From the NCBI GenBank assembly GCA_943914465.1, contig CALUCD010000001.1:186001-250000 (forward strand): a stretch of DNA of 64,000 nt. The letters are read 5' to 3'. Positions 16,770 through 26,343 of the stretch are shown here, piece by piece. A model generated the notes under the pieces. It was given only the letters and a program-made list of their open reading frames with translations. It had not been told where the DNA came from and did not search any database. Origin of the DNA: an uncultured Corynebacterium sp. GTDB lineage: Bacteria > Actinomycetota > Actinomycetes > Mycobacteriales > Mycobacteriaceae. Every line of letters begins with the position of its first letter. The stretch's first letter is position 1. Both the position numbers and the translations under genes were made by a program.

Positions 16770-18887
16770 ATGACTCTTCCCGCGCCAGCTCGATCGGGAG
16801 CATCGTCTTACCGTTTTGACCTGGACGGTTTGCGCGGCTTCGCGATCGCACTTGTGGTCATATTCCACGTCTTTGTCGGCCGTGTTTCCGGTGGCGTGGA
16901 TGTCTTCCTGCTTTTGTCGGGCTACTTTTTCCTTGGCAGCCAAATCCGCTACGCGCTACGACCTCATCCGTCGTTGAACCCCTGGTGGCCAATCTGGCGC
17001 ACGCTGCGCCGGCTCGTGCCCACCCTCGCCGTCGTGCTTGTGTCCACACTGGCCGCCGTCTACTTCATGGTTCCGCAGCTGCTGACAGTCGAACTGGCAA
17101 GGCAGTTCACCGCCTCCATGCTGTACTACCAAAACTGGCAGCTCATGCGCCAAGACGCGGCATACGCGGCAGCCAGCGTAGACGTATCACCGATGCAGCA
17201 CCTGTGGTCCATGAGTGTGCAGGGGCAGTTCTACCTTTTCTCCATCTTGCTAGCGACGTTGGTGGCCTGGATTATCACCAAGACCCGCGTCGATCCACGT
17301 AAAGCGCGCACTGCCGTCATCGTCCTGCTTGCAGTAATCACAATTGCTTCCTTCCTCTGGGCATCGCGCTTTGGCCTGATTGGCACACCGCAGAACTACT
17401 ACTCCACCTTCTCCCGTGCATGGGAGATGAGCTTGGGCGCATTGCTGGCCCTGCTGCCACGAAAGTCGACCCTGTCCGACGGCACCTCCACCCTCACCGC
17501 AGGGCTCGGAGTAGCGATGATTGCCATCACTGGCTTTGTCATCCGTGACACGTTCGCATTTCCTGGTCCGCTCGCCCTACTGCCACTGGGCGGTGCAGCG
17601 TTAGTGATCCTCAGCGCACCCACGAACCCGGTATCGCGCATGCTTGCCTCGCCTGTCTTTTCGTGGTTGGGCAATATTGCCTACGCGCTCTATCTGTGGC
17701 ACTGGCCGCTGTTGATCCTCGCCACTGCGATCGGGCGATACGAGACTCCGCCTGCGTTCGTCGGCTTCATGGTGATCGCGACTTCACTCGTGTTGGCTCA
17801 CTTGACTCATCTTGTGATCGAAGAACCGCTGCGCCAACATAGCCCTCGGCCGACTGCGCTCGACCAGCCGATGGCCACAGCGCAGAAAACCCTCCGCACC
17901 CCAGCTGGCACACTGCGCGCGGTCGGCGGGGTGCTGGTCGCTGTCCTCACAATCGTGACCCTGTCGGTGAAACCGTATTGGGATAATGAGGTGCGCGTTG
18001 CCAGCCAGTCACTCGACCCAGCGACCTACCCGGGAGCGCGGGTGCTGCTCGGCGCCGAGGCACCGAATACCCGCGCCCAACCCAACCCCAAACTCATCGG
18101 TGGAATCTTCCCACCGATCGGCGAGCACTGCATGATCTATGTCCCGCAGGGACCAGATGAGTTTGCCGGCGATGACTGCGTCTACGGCGACCCAAACGCG
18201 ACAACCACCGTTGTCCTCGCCGGCGGCTCCCATGTCGAACCGTTAGGCATCCCGCTTGATGAGCTGGGCAAAACACATGGATTCAAGGTGGTGCCGTTTG
18301 TGCGCCAGGAGTGCCCGATCGTGCTTGGAGACGTCGATGAATCAGTCACTTCCGCCACCTGCGCCGAATGGTCGATCAATGCTTTTGAGCGCATCACTGC
18401 GCTCCAGCCCGACCTTGTGATCTCAACGTCGACGCGTCCGGAAGGAGCCGCCGGAAGCGCTGTTATGACAGTAGATCAGGTGCCCCCAAGCTATGTGGGA
18501 TTCTGGGAGGCCTTGCGTGAGCAGGGGATTGCGTTTATGGGCCTGCGAGACAACCCGTGGATTTTCGACGGCGCGGGTGACCCGATGGATCCCAACCTCT
18601 GCTTGCTTGCCGGCGAAGCGTTCGAGGACTGCGCGATCCCCCGCGCGGATGCCTATGCCCCGTCTGACCCGGCGGCGGACTACCTCGACGGAACCGACGG
18701 GCTGTTCAGTGTGGATACAGCCGACTGGTACTGCGACGAGAAGCTGTGCCCGCCAGCGATCGGCAATGTCTACGTCTACAGAGACCAAAACCACCTCTCC
18801 AACGCGTACGCTGAGTCGCTCGCACCGCTGCTCTGGGAGGAGATACGTCTTCTCTTCGACGAGCTAGGTGTCTCCTACACCGGCTAG
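16770..18887 (+). CDS. Acyltransferase-3 membrane protein with SGNH domain (OafA/YrhL type)
   Basis: Likely moves an acetyl or other acyl group across the membrane onto a cell-envelope glycan or lipid. The 705 residues begin with an acyltransferase-3 domain of about ten membrane segments; Arg22 and His33 (R-x10-H in FDLDGLRGFAIALVVIFHVF) match the family active site. A periplasmic SGNH domain occupies about residues 440-705 with nucleophile Ser487 in AGGSHVEPLG, and Asp672/His675 in YRDQNHLSN. The usual GDSH is GGSH here. It is convergent with ffh. The acceptor is unknown. Confidence 0.88.
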   Translation: MTLPAPARSGASSYRFDLDGLRGFAIALVVIFHVFVGRVSGGVDVFLLLSGYFFLGSQIRYALRPHPSLNPWWPIWRTLRRLVPTLAVVLVSTLAAVYFMVPQLLTVELARQFTASMLYYQNWQLMRQDAAYAAASVDVSPMQHLWSMSVQGQFYLFSILLATLVAWIITKTRVDPRKARTAVIVLLAVITIASFLWASRFGLIGTPQNYYSTFSRAWEMSLGALLALLPRKSTLSDGTSTLTAGLGVAMIAITGFVIRDTFAFPGPLALLPLGGAALVILSAPTNPVSRMLASPVFSWLGNIAYALYLWHWPLLILATAIGRYETPPAFVGFMVIATSLVLAHLTHLVIEEPLRQHSPRPTALDQPMATAQKTLRTPAGTLRAVGGVLVAVLTIVTLSVKPYWDNEVRVASQSLDPATYPGARVLLGAEAPNTRAQPNPKLIGGIFPPIGEHCMIYVPQGPDEFAGDDCVYGDPNATTTVVLAGGSHVEPLGIPLDELGKTHGFKVVPFVRQECPIVLGDVDESVTSATCAEWSINAFERITALQPDLVISTSTRPEGAAGSAVMTVDQVPPSYVGFWEALREQGIAFMGLRDNPWIFDGAGDPMDPNLCLLAGEAFEDCAIPRADAYAPSDPAADYLDGTDGLFSVDTADWYCDEKLCPPAIGNVYVYRDQNHLSNAYAESLAPLLWEEIRLLFDELGVSYTG

Positions 18888-18915
18888 GTCCCAGCCCGCG
18901 CTAGGCCCCTTACCA

Positions 18916-18938
18916 CACCGACGCCACCCGGCGCGGTG
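18916..18938. terminator. Possible bidirectional hairpin between convergent genes
   Basis: CACC/GGTG and CGCC/GGCG pair with small internal bulges in the 53-base gap between the acyltransferase and ffh stops. No T-run follows on either strand, so support is weak. Confidence 0.3.
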
Positions 18939-18940
18939 CG

Positions 18941-20590
18941 CTAGAAGCGCTTCTTGCCCTTGCGCTTCATGGCTTGCTCAAAGTCAAGATTGTTCAGATC
19001 AAAGCCACCGGCACCGCCAAGCTGCTCTTGGAGCTGCTGGAGTTGATCCATATCGGGCATGCCACCGCCTGGCCCACCGGGCATTCCGGGCATATTAGCC
19101 ATCCCCGGCATCCCGCCCGGCATTCCCGGCATCGCTGGTTTTGCCCCACCGCGCTTCTTCGGCGGTTTGCGCTTGCCATTTTTCCCCTTACGGCCCTTCG
19201 GCGCCTTCTTCGTCGCGGAACGCCCGCCGCCCATGCCTGGCATCCCGGGTAAACCAAACTGGTTCGCCATTTGCTCCATCATCTTCTTCGCCTCGAAGAA
19301 GCGTTCAACGAGCTGGTTGACGTCAGAGACGGACACACCTGAGCCGTTGGCAATGCGCTTGCGGCGCGAAGCGTTCAAGATCTTCGGGTCATTGCGCTCC
19401 TGTGGCGTCATGCCGCGAATGATGGCCTGGATGCGGTCCAGCTGCTTCTCATCAACCATGTCCGCCATCTCATTCATGGCTTTGCCGCCTGGCATCATTT
19501 TCAACAGGTTGCCGATTGGCCCCATGCGACGAACCATGAGCAGCTGATCGAGGAAATCCTCGAGTGTGAGCTCACCGCTGCCGAGTTTGCTAGCGGCAGC
19601 TTCCGCCTCCTGCTCATTGAACATGGTTTCGGCTTGCTCAATGAGGGAGAGCAGGTCCCCCATACCCAGGATGCGGCTGGACATCCGGTCTGGGTGGAAA
19701 ACGTCGAAATTCTCGAGCTTCTCCCCGGTCGAGGCGAACAATATTGGTTTGCCGGTGACTTCACGGATGGAAAGTGCCGCGCCGCCGCGCGCATCTCCGT
19801 CCAGCTTGGTCAGTACAACGCCGGTGAAATCAACACCGTCTGCGAACGCCTGGGCGGTCGACACCGCGTCCTGGCCGATCATCGCATCGATGACGAAGAG
19901 GACCTCGTCTGGGTTGACCGCTTCGCGAATGTTGCGCGCCTGCGTCATCAGCGTCTCGTCGATACCAAGTCGACCGGCGGTGTCAATAATCACTACATCG
20001 TGCTTGTGCTGCCGGGCGTACTCAACACCGTCCTGAGCGACCGCTACAGGGTCACCGTGGGAGGTGCCCATCTCATGCTCGTGCGAATCTAAAGACGTGC
20101 CTGGGTCGGGCGCGAACGTCGGCACGCCAGCTCGATCGCCAACAATCTGAAGCTGTTGAACTGCACCTGGACGCTGAAGATCACAGGCCACCAGGATCGG
20201 TGTATGCCCCTGCTTGGACAGGTGGCGAGCCAACTTACCCGCCAACGTGGTCTTACCGGCACCCTGAAGGCCGGCCAGCATAATGACCGTCGGCGGGGTC
20301 TTTGCCAAGTTGAGACGGCGGGTTTCACCACCGAGAATGGCGGTGAGCTCTTCGTCAACAATTTTGACAACTTGCTGTGCGGGGTTGAGCGCCTCAGAAA
20401 CATCCGCCCCGAGCGCGCGTTCTTTGACGCGTTTGATGAACTCGCGAACAACAGGCAAAGAAACGTCAGCTTCAAGCAACGCGATACGGATCTCGCGCGC
20501 AGTGGCGTTAATGTCAGCTTCGGTGAGCTTGCCTTTTCCTCGCAGACCGCCAAGGGCTGTTTGCAAACGATCGGACAAAGACTCAAACAC
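18941..20590 (-). CDS. ffh: Signal recognition particle protein Ffh
   Basis: SRP GTPase that binds signal sequences and SRP RNA and delivers ribosomes to FtsY. Residues 1-300 form the NG domain (GLQGAGKTTLAGKLARHL, DTAGRLGIDETLM, TKLDGDARGGAAL). An insert around residue 145 (GTSLDSHEHEMGTSHGD) lengthens the usual PGTDPV loop. The M domain follows, then an unusual tail of basic residues and MPGMPGG-type repeats (residues about 445-520), ending in KRKGKKRF. GTG 20590 follows AGGAGA. It lies directly downstream of ftsY. Confidence 0.97.
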   Translation of the reverse strand: MFESLSDRLQTALGGLRGKGKLTEADINATAREIRIALLEADVSLPVVREFIKRVKERALGADVSEALNPAQQVVKIVDEELTAILGGETRRLNLAKTPPTVIMLAGLQGAGKTTLAGKLARHLSKQGHTPILVACDLQRPGAVQQLQIVGDRAGVPTFAPDPGTSLDSHEHEMGTSHGDPVAVAQDGVEYARQHKHDVVIIDTAGRLGIDETLMTQARNIREAVNPDEVLFVIDAMIGQDAVSTAQAFADGVDFTGVVLTKLDGDARGGAALSIREVTGKPILFASTGEKLENFDVFHPDRMSSRILGMGDLLSLIEQAETMFNEQEAEAAASKLGSGELTLEDFLDQLLMVRRMGPIGNLLKMMPGGKAMNEMADMVDEKQLDRIQAIIRGMTPQERNDPKILNASRRKRIANGSGVSVSDVNQLVERFFEAKKMMEQMANQFGLPGMPGMGGGRSATKKAPKGRKGKNGKRKPPKKRGGAKPAMPGMPGGMPGMANMPGMPGGPGGGMPDMDQLQQLQEQLGGAGGFDLNNLDFEQAMKRKGKKRF

Positions 20591-20676
20591 GGCACGCTCT
20601 CCTGTCGGGTGTAGCGGATTGATTTGCGCGTCCTAAGCCTAGCGCGGCGGGCCCTTACGCTGATAACCCTCGAGAG

Positions 20677-22356
20677 TTAGCCGAGCAGCGCGTCGACGAA
20701 GCTTTCCACCTCAAAGGGCGCGAGGTCATCCGCGCCCTCCCCCAGCCCAACGAGTTTGACCGGCACCCCGAGTTCTTCCTGCACCTGAAACACGATGCCG
20801 CCTTTGGCGGTGCCGTCGAGCTTGGTCAACACGACGCCAGTGATATCCACAACGTCGCGGAACACGCGCGCCTGGGTGATCCCGTTTTGCCCAACGGTGG
20901 CATCGAGCACCAGCAGCACCTCATCGACGTGAGTCTTTTTCTCTACCACACGTTTGACCTTGCCCAATTGGTCCATGAGACCGGTCGCGGTGTGCAGCCG
21001 CCCGGCCGTGTCAACCAGGACCACGTCAGCTCCTTGGTTCACACCGGTAGCCACCGCGTCAAAGGCGACGGAGGCCGGGTCTGCCCCCTCACGTCCACGC
21101 ACGGTGGAGGCGCCGACCCGCCGGCCCCATGTCTCTAACTGGTCGGCTGCCGCGGCACGGAAGGTGTCCGCCGCCCCGAGCACGACCGAATGTCCCATCG
21201 ATACTAAGACACGTGCGAGTTTGCCAGTGGTGGTTGTCTTGCCTGTGCCGTTGACGCCGACGACCAGAATCACCGCGGGTTTTCCCTCGTTCGGCATTGC
21301 TTTAATGGAGCGATCCATCTCTGGCCGCCCCGCCTCAATGAGAGTTTCACGCAACATCGCGCGCGCTTCGGCTTCGGTAGACACACCGCGCTCAGCGATC
21401 TTTTCTCGAAGGTTCTCTGTCACCTGCATGGTCAGCCCCGCACCGAGGTCGGCCATGATGAGGGTGTCTTCAATTTCTTCCCAAGCGTCCTCATCCAACT
21501 CTCCGGCGGTCAGGATACCGAGCAGCCCTTGCCCAATTGCGTTTTGGGAGCGGGAAAGGCGCCCACGCAGTCTGCCAATACGCCCTGCCGCTGGCGCAAT
21601 GTCCTCAACCTCAGCAGCAACATCTCCCGCCGCGTCTGGCTCGGTGATGACCGCCTCGTCGGAAACGGCTGCATCGGCCTGGCGTGCCTCCTGTGCGCCT
21701 GCTGCAGTGACTGCAGCAGCATTTGCGGCATCCTCAGCCTCCACTTCGAGTTGGGCCTCGCTCACCTGGGGGTCGGTGGGGGGCTGGTCCGGTGCCTGGT
21801 CAAGTTCCGATACGTCAGCGGACTCAATATCGTCGGCATTGGAGTCCTGGCTAGTTGCTGCAGCTGACTGTGTTGGCTGTGCATCGTGTGGGCGCTGGTG
21901 GTGCGGTGCGGTGTGCGGGGTTTCGGGGGCAGTTCGCTTTTCGACGCCCGGATCATCTGGTGCCACAACCTCGTCGACCGGGGGCAGCGATTCGACCGGG
22001 TCATCTGCAGCCGCCTCGGGCACGACTGGCTCCGACACAGCTGGCTCGGGCGCAGCTGCAGCAGGCTGCGGTGCTGCTGGCGGGGTCGGCGTTGGCCGTG
22101 ACACAGGTTGTGCTGGGCTAGTTTGGACAGGTTGCATTTCGGCTTGAGCGAAGTTGAAACCACCTTTTGCCTGGTAGTTGCCAGACTTCTCCTGCTGCGT
22201 GAGTGCTTTGGGCTCAGCGTTGTCGACCGCCTTGTCAAATGACACGGTCTTTGACTTTCTGCGCTGCTTGCCTGCGACAACTACACCGATCAGGATCAGC
22301 GCTATGACTATCAGGGCAATAATGATCCAAAGCATGGTGGTATCCATGTCGTCCAT
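20677..22356 (-). CDS. ftsY: Signal recognition particle receptor FtsY
   Basis: SRP receptor GTPase. An N-terminal transmembrane segment (TMLWIIIALIVIALILIGVVV), typical of actinobacteria, anchors it. Residues about 45-260 are a low-complexity linker rich in Ala, Pro, Glu and Asp. The NG domain from about residue 275 has VGVNGTGKTTTTGKLARVL, DTAGRLHTATGLMDQL and TKLDGTAKGGIVFQ. ATG 22356 is used. The gap to ffh is only 86 bases and contains no gene, whereas C. glutamicum and M. tuberculosis have ammonium-transport and PII genes there. Confidence 0.96.
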   Translation of the reverse strand: MDDMDTTMLWIIIALIVIALILIGVVVAGKQRRKSKTVSFDKAVDNAEPKALTQQEKSGNYQAKGGFNFAQAEMQPVQTSPAQPVSRPTPTPPAAPQPAAAAPEPAVSEPVVPEAAADDPVESLPPVDEVVAPDDPGVEKRTAPETPHTAPHHQRPHDAQPTQSAAATSQDSNADDIESADVSELDQAPDQPPTDPQVSEAQLEVEAEDAANAAAVTAAGAQEARQADAAVSDEAVITEPDAAGDVAAEVEDIAPAAGRIGRLRGRLSRSQNAIGQGLLGILTAGELDEDAWEEIEDTLIMADLGAGLTMQVTENLREKIAERGVSTEAEARAMLRETLIEAGRPEMDRSIKAMPNEGKPAVILVVGVNGTGKTTTTGKLARVLVSMGHSVVLGAADTFRAAAADQLETWGRRVGASTVRGREGADPASVAFDAVATGVNQGADVVLVDTAGRLHTATGLMDQLGKVKRVVEKKTHVDEVLLVLDATVGQNGITQARVFRDVVDITGVVLTKLDGTAKGGIVFQVQEELGVPVKLVGLGEGADDLAPFEVESFVDALLG

Positions 22357-22448
22357 AGTGCCAGGTGCAGGAGCGCGCGGGTACGCACTACCTGGTCACA
22401 GATGCAGATTGGTAGCTCTGAGCAGTGTGTTCATGGCATAATTAATGC

Positions 22449-22901
22449 ATGGATCGCAAAATCTCATCTCTTGTCACCGCCCTAGGCACCCTTTTTGCCG
22501 TGCCTCCTCTGTTTGCCGGAATGCTCAGTATTGGCGGGGACGCCACCCCCGCGAGCACGAATCAACTCGACGACCTCGTTAATTCGGCGTGGATACCGCA
22601 GCCGGCGTTTAAGAATCAACCTCTGTCGTTCAACCGCGTTGACGGCGGTTTTCGGGTGAGCGCCCCCGGAACCTGCAACGGGATTGGTTCGGTGCTGGCA
22701 CCCGATGCAGCCACATCGACGTTGAAGGTCGTGGGTGAGCTTCCTACCACCCTGATGGCGTGCGAGGGGCTGGACTACGAAATGCGCTTGCAGGAAGTCT
22801 TTGCCGGCGATGTCAGCGTCACGTTCGACGGTAATGATCGCGCCAAACTAGTCAATGTCACCAACCCGCGCGCTACGTTGACGCTGCAGCGGGCGGGCTA
22901 G
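22449..22901 (+). CDS. Secreted META/HslJ-like domain protein
   Basis: Probable exported protein of unknown function. A signal-like hydrophobic N-terminus (ISSLVTALGTLFAVPPLFAG) leads into a META-type domain with GTCNGIGS, LKVVGELPTTLMACEGLDYEMRL and a final ATLTLQRAG, the pattern of HslJ-like proteins. CATAAT ends 6 bases before the ATG and no ribosome site is present, so it may be leaderless. Its last 29 bases overlap the end of the convergent smc gene. Alternative call: a generic lipid- or envelope-associated beta-barrel domain. Confidence 0.7.
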   Translation: MDRKISSLVTALGTLFAVPPLFAGMLSIGGDATPASTNQLDDLVNSAWIPQPAFKNQPLSFNRVDGGFRVSAPGTCNGIGSVLAPDAATSTLKVVGELPTTLMACEGLDYEMRLQEVFAGDVSVTFDGNDRAKLVNVTNPRATLTLQRAG

Positions 22902-25900
22902 CCGGCTGCATGCGCTGCGACAGCACCCGCGTCACGCCGTCGCCGCGCATGGTCACCCCGTAGAGCACGTTGGCTACTTCCATCGTCGGTTTCTGATGCG
23001 TGATCACGATCAGCTGGGAATCTTTACGCAGCTCTTCGAGCAGAGCAATCAGCCGGCGCAAGTTGACGTCATCGAGGGCAGCTTCGACCTCGTCAAGGAC
23101 GTAGAACGGGCTGGGCCGTGCCCGAAAAATTGCGACCAGAAATGCCAGTGCAGTCAGTGACTTCTCCCCACCTGATAACAAGGAGAGACGCTTGACCTTC
23201 TTGCCTGGTGGGCGCGCCTCCACCTCAATACCAGTGGCAAGCATGTCAGACGGCTCGGTGAGGATCAGACGAGCCTCCCCACCCGGAAACAGCGTGTGAA
23301 ACACATTCGGAAACTCGCGCTCAACATCAGCCCAAGCTTCGCTGAAGAGCGTGAGAATCTGCCCATCCACATCTGCAATAACGCCGGTGAGGTCTTTGCG
23401 GGCCTGGATGACATCAGCAAGCTGAGTACTTAAAAAAGCGTAGCGCTCCTCCAAAGCCTGGAATTCTTCAAGCGCGAGCGGATTGACTTTGCCCAGCGCG
23501 CGCAAGTCTTTTTCCGCTTGCTGCAACCGTGCCCGTTGTGCATCAATGTCAAAATCTTCGTCCGGGGTGTAGCCAGCTACAAGATCAGCAACCGCAATAC
23601 CGAGTGATTCTCCGACCTTCGCCTCCGCCTCATCACTCCGCACTTGAGCTTGTGAACGCGCGACGTCTTTCGCATGCGAAGCATCACTTACCCGGTCAAG
23701 GTGCTGACGTGCCGCGCTGACCCGACTGCGTGACTGATCAAGCTGCGCGCGCAAATCACGTAACTGTGCGGCCAGATCATCGCGCTGCGCCGTTGCCCGC
23801 TCCAGTGCATTATCAATTCGATCAATCAGCTCGCGAGCGTGTGTAGCCACCACTGAGGCCAGTTCTGCCTTTGCTTTTCGGCGGGCTTCGTGCGCATCGT
23901 GGCGCAGTTTCGCCTGGCGTTCCTGCTCAGCCTGCCGCCGTAAAGCGTCGCCCTTTCCAGCAACCTGCTCAGCTGCTTGTTGGGCTGAACGCGCTGCCAG
24001 CACCGCCTCCATCTCCGTAGACTTCACTGTGGTCAGCGCCTGCTGGGCCTGATCACGCTCGGCTGTCGATGGCTCCTCCACACTGTCGGGGTCATCCTCG
24101 ACTCGTGCCAGCCGGTCGCGTGTCTGCGCCAGCGCTTCAGCCCGTTCGGTAATGCGCTCACGGGCCTGATTGAGGCGCTCGGTGGCCTTCGTATGCTCAG
24201 TGTCCCCCGCCTGCGCTTGCTTGACCAGGCGAGCGTGATCGCGGCGCCACGCTTCAATATTGGCGTCATGTTCTTGCAGCGCCGCTTTTGCGCTCGCGGC
24301 ACCAACACGCGCATCTTCTGCCGCTAACTCCGCGCCCTCAAGCGTGCCTGCCAATGCTTCGAGTTCGCCGCGGGCCGTGCCAAGCTCCTGGTTCGCGGCA
24401 TCGATCTGAGCACTGACCTCCACTGTTGACGTGGTGCCAGAACCAGCAGCAGCCCACCCCTCGCCGATCACCTCGCCTGTGCGCGTCACCGCTCGCAGTC
24501 GCGGATCCACCTCCACAACGCGTTGCGCTTCAGCGGGATTGTCCGCCAGTACAACGTCGACAAGCAAACGCGTGACGGGGCCCGCAACTTCCGGGGCCAA
24601 AGTCACGTGGTCAAGCAGCCAGTCAACCGGTGCATCGGTGTCCAAACGCCACGTCGCACCTCCTCGCGGATCAACAAGCACCGTGCGTTCTACATCTGCG
24701 AGTTGCTGAATCCTATCGGTGCTCACCTGGCCAACCAATGCCTCTGCGTGAGCACCAAGGGCGGCAGCAAGCGCACGCTCTACACCCGGCTGCGCGCTAA
24801 TCCGCTCCGCCAAGGGGACAACCCCGTCTAATGTCTCGCGGGCCTGCAGCTTCGGGGCTTGTTCCGAAAGTGTTGCGATTCTCGATTCAAGCGTGAACAC
24901 TTCACGCTCACGCTCACGCTGATCAGTACGTACGTGCTGTAATCGTTGCTTTGCTGCGTCAAGCTCCGCAACTGCATGCGCGTGCGCTTCATCTATCGGG
25001 CCGCGTGCCGCTTCAAGCTGCGAAACCTTCTCCGCCACCTCGTCCGCCTCACGGGTGGCGGCCTGCGCGCGTCCAAGGGAGTCCCCAAACGCTTCTTCTA
25101 AACGAGCAACTTCATCCTCAGCGGCCTGCAGGGCACTGCTGTGCGCCTCCTCCTGCGCCAGCAGCCGCACCAACCCTTCACGCCGATCCGCAATCGCACG
25201 CAGGCGCGCCATGTGCTCACGATCAGCCGCATCGAACACAGCCTGGGCTTCGGCGACTTTGCCGCGCACTACCTCTAGATGCACATCTGCCTTATGAGAC
25301 GCCGCTTCCGCTTCAGCTTGCCGCTGATCAGCCACGCGGGCGCGGGCCAGCAGTTCATCTGGATCTTGACCCGAGTATGGCACTGGCGCCCCCGCACTGC
25401 TCGCTCGCTCAGCGGCGATGCGCTCAGTTGCACGTGTCCGCTCAGTCAGCGTGGATAGCTGGAACCAGACCTGCTGCGCCTGTTCGGCCTGCGGTTGCAC
25501 CGCAGCAAGTTGCGTCTCAACGCTCTCCTGTGCCGCTGTTGCTTCTTCAAGCGCTGCGGTTGCAGCATCGACCTGGCTAGAAAGATCCGTCGCCGCTGCT
25601 GCCGCCTGTTCCAGTGCGGCACGGAGAGTGACAATTTCATAACCTGCGATGCGCAGGCGTGCGTCGCGAAGCGTTGACTGTACGGTTGCTGCTCGCTGCG
25701 CAGCCTGCGCCTGACGTTCGAGTGGTTTGAGTTGCTTGCCCAGCTCATCTGTCAGGTCTGTGAGCCGATCCAGGTTCGCCTGCATACCAGCAAGTTTGCG
25801 CTGAGCCTTTTCCTTCCGGCGCCGGTGTTTGAGCACCCCGGCCGCCTCCTCAATATAGGCGCGGCGTTCTTCGGGGCGTGACTCAAGAATCTCTGCAAGC

Positions 25901-26334
25901 TTGCCTTGGCCAACGATGATGTGCATTTCCCGGCCGATACCGGAGTCGCTGAGCAGCTCCTGGATGTCCATCAACCGTGCTTTCGAGCCGTTGATTTCGT
26001 ACTCGCTGGCGCCGTCGCGAAACATTCGGCGCGTAATAGCCACTTCGCTATATTCAATCGGCAGGTGATGGTCAGAGTTGTCGAACGTCAGCGTGACTTC
26101 TGCCCGACCAAGCGGTTTGCGCTCACCAGCGCCAGCGAAGATGACGTCTTCCATCTTCCCACCGCGCAGGTTTTTCGCCCCCTGCTCACCCATCACCCAC
26201 GCCAACGCGTCAACAACGTTGGACTTGCCCGACCCGTTGGGCCCTACCACCGCACAAATACCGGGCTCGAATTTCATCGTGGTCGCTGACGCGAAGGACT
26301 TGAAGCCCTTGAGTGTCAGCGATTTCAGATGCAT
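22873..26334 (-). CDS. smc: Chromosome partition protein Smc
   Basis: Condensin ATPase that organises the chromosome. The 1153 residues have Walker A GPNGSGKSNVVDALAWVMGE at the N-terminus, long coiled coils, a hinge around residues 490-640 (GVVPLAERISAQPGVERAL; GEVIGEGWAAAGSG), and the C-terminal LSGGEKSLTALAFLVAIF signature with Walker B FYVLDEVEAALDD. It starts 9 bases after acyP; TAAACT lies 6 bases before the ATG and could also drive a leaderless smc transcript. No ScpA/ScpB genes are in the window. Confidence 0.98.
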   Translation of the reverse strand: MHLKSLTLKGFKSFASATTMKFEPGICAVVGPNGSGKSNVVDALAWVMGEQGAKNLRGGKMEDVIFAGAGERKPLGRAEVTLTFDNSDHHLPIEYSEVAITRRMFRDGASEYEINGSKARLMDIQELLSDSGIGREMHIIVGQGKLAEILESRPEERRAYIEEAAGVLKHRRRKEKAQRKLAGMQANLDRLTDLTDELGKQLKPLERQAQAAQRAATVQSTLRDARLRIAGYEIVTLRAALEQAAAAATDLSSQVDAATAALEEATAAQESVETQLAAVQPQAEQAQQVWFQLSTLTERTRATERIAAERASSAGAPVPYSGQDPDELLARARVADQRQAEAEAASHKADVHLEVVRGKVAEAQAVFDAADREHMARLRAIADRREGLVRLLAQEEAHSSALQAAEDEVARLEEAFGDSLGRAQAATREADEVAEKVSQLEAARGPIDEAHAHAVAELDAAKQRLQHVRTDQREREREVFTLESRIATLSEQAPKLQARETLDGVVPLAERISAQPGVERALAAALGAHAEALVGQVSTDRIQQLADVERTVLVDPRGGATWRLDTDAPVDWLLDHVTLAPEVAGPVTRLLVDVVLADNPAEAQRVVEVDPRLRAVTRTGEVIGEGWAAAGSGTTSTVEVSAQIDAANQELGTARGELEALAGTLEGAELAAEDARVGAASAKAALQEHDANIEAWRRDHARLVKQAQAGDTEHTKATERLNQARERITERAEALAQTRDRLARVEDDPDSVEEPSTAERDQAQQALTTVKSTEMEAVLAARSAQQAAEQVAGKGDALRRQAEQERQAKLRHDAHEARRKAKAELASVVATHARELIDRIDNALERATAQRDDLAAQLRDLRAQLDQSRSRVSAARQHLDRVSDASHAKDVARSQAQVRSDEAEAKVGESLGIAVADLVAGYTPDEDFDIDAQRARLQQAEKDLRALGKVNPLALEEFQALEERYAFLSTQLADVIQARKDLTGVIADVDGQILTLFSEAWADVEREFPNVFHTLFPGGEARLILTEPSDMLATGIEVEARPPGKKVKRLSLLSGGEKSLTALAFLVAIFRARPSPFYVLDEVEAALDDVNLRRLIALLEELRKDSQLIVITHQKPTMEVANVLYGVTMRGDGVTRVLSQRMQPASPPAAAST

Positions 26335-26343
26335 TCGGGCAGT

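Noticed and set aside
20954..22147. Open frame of 397 residues antisense to ftsY
   Set aside because: It is a shadow of the Ala/Pro-rich linker on the other strand. The residues are Ser/Ala-biased, no ribosome site is present, and ftsY on the minus strand is clearly real.
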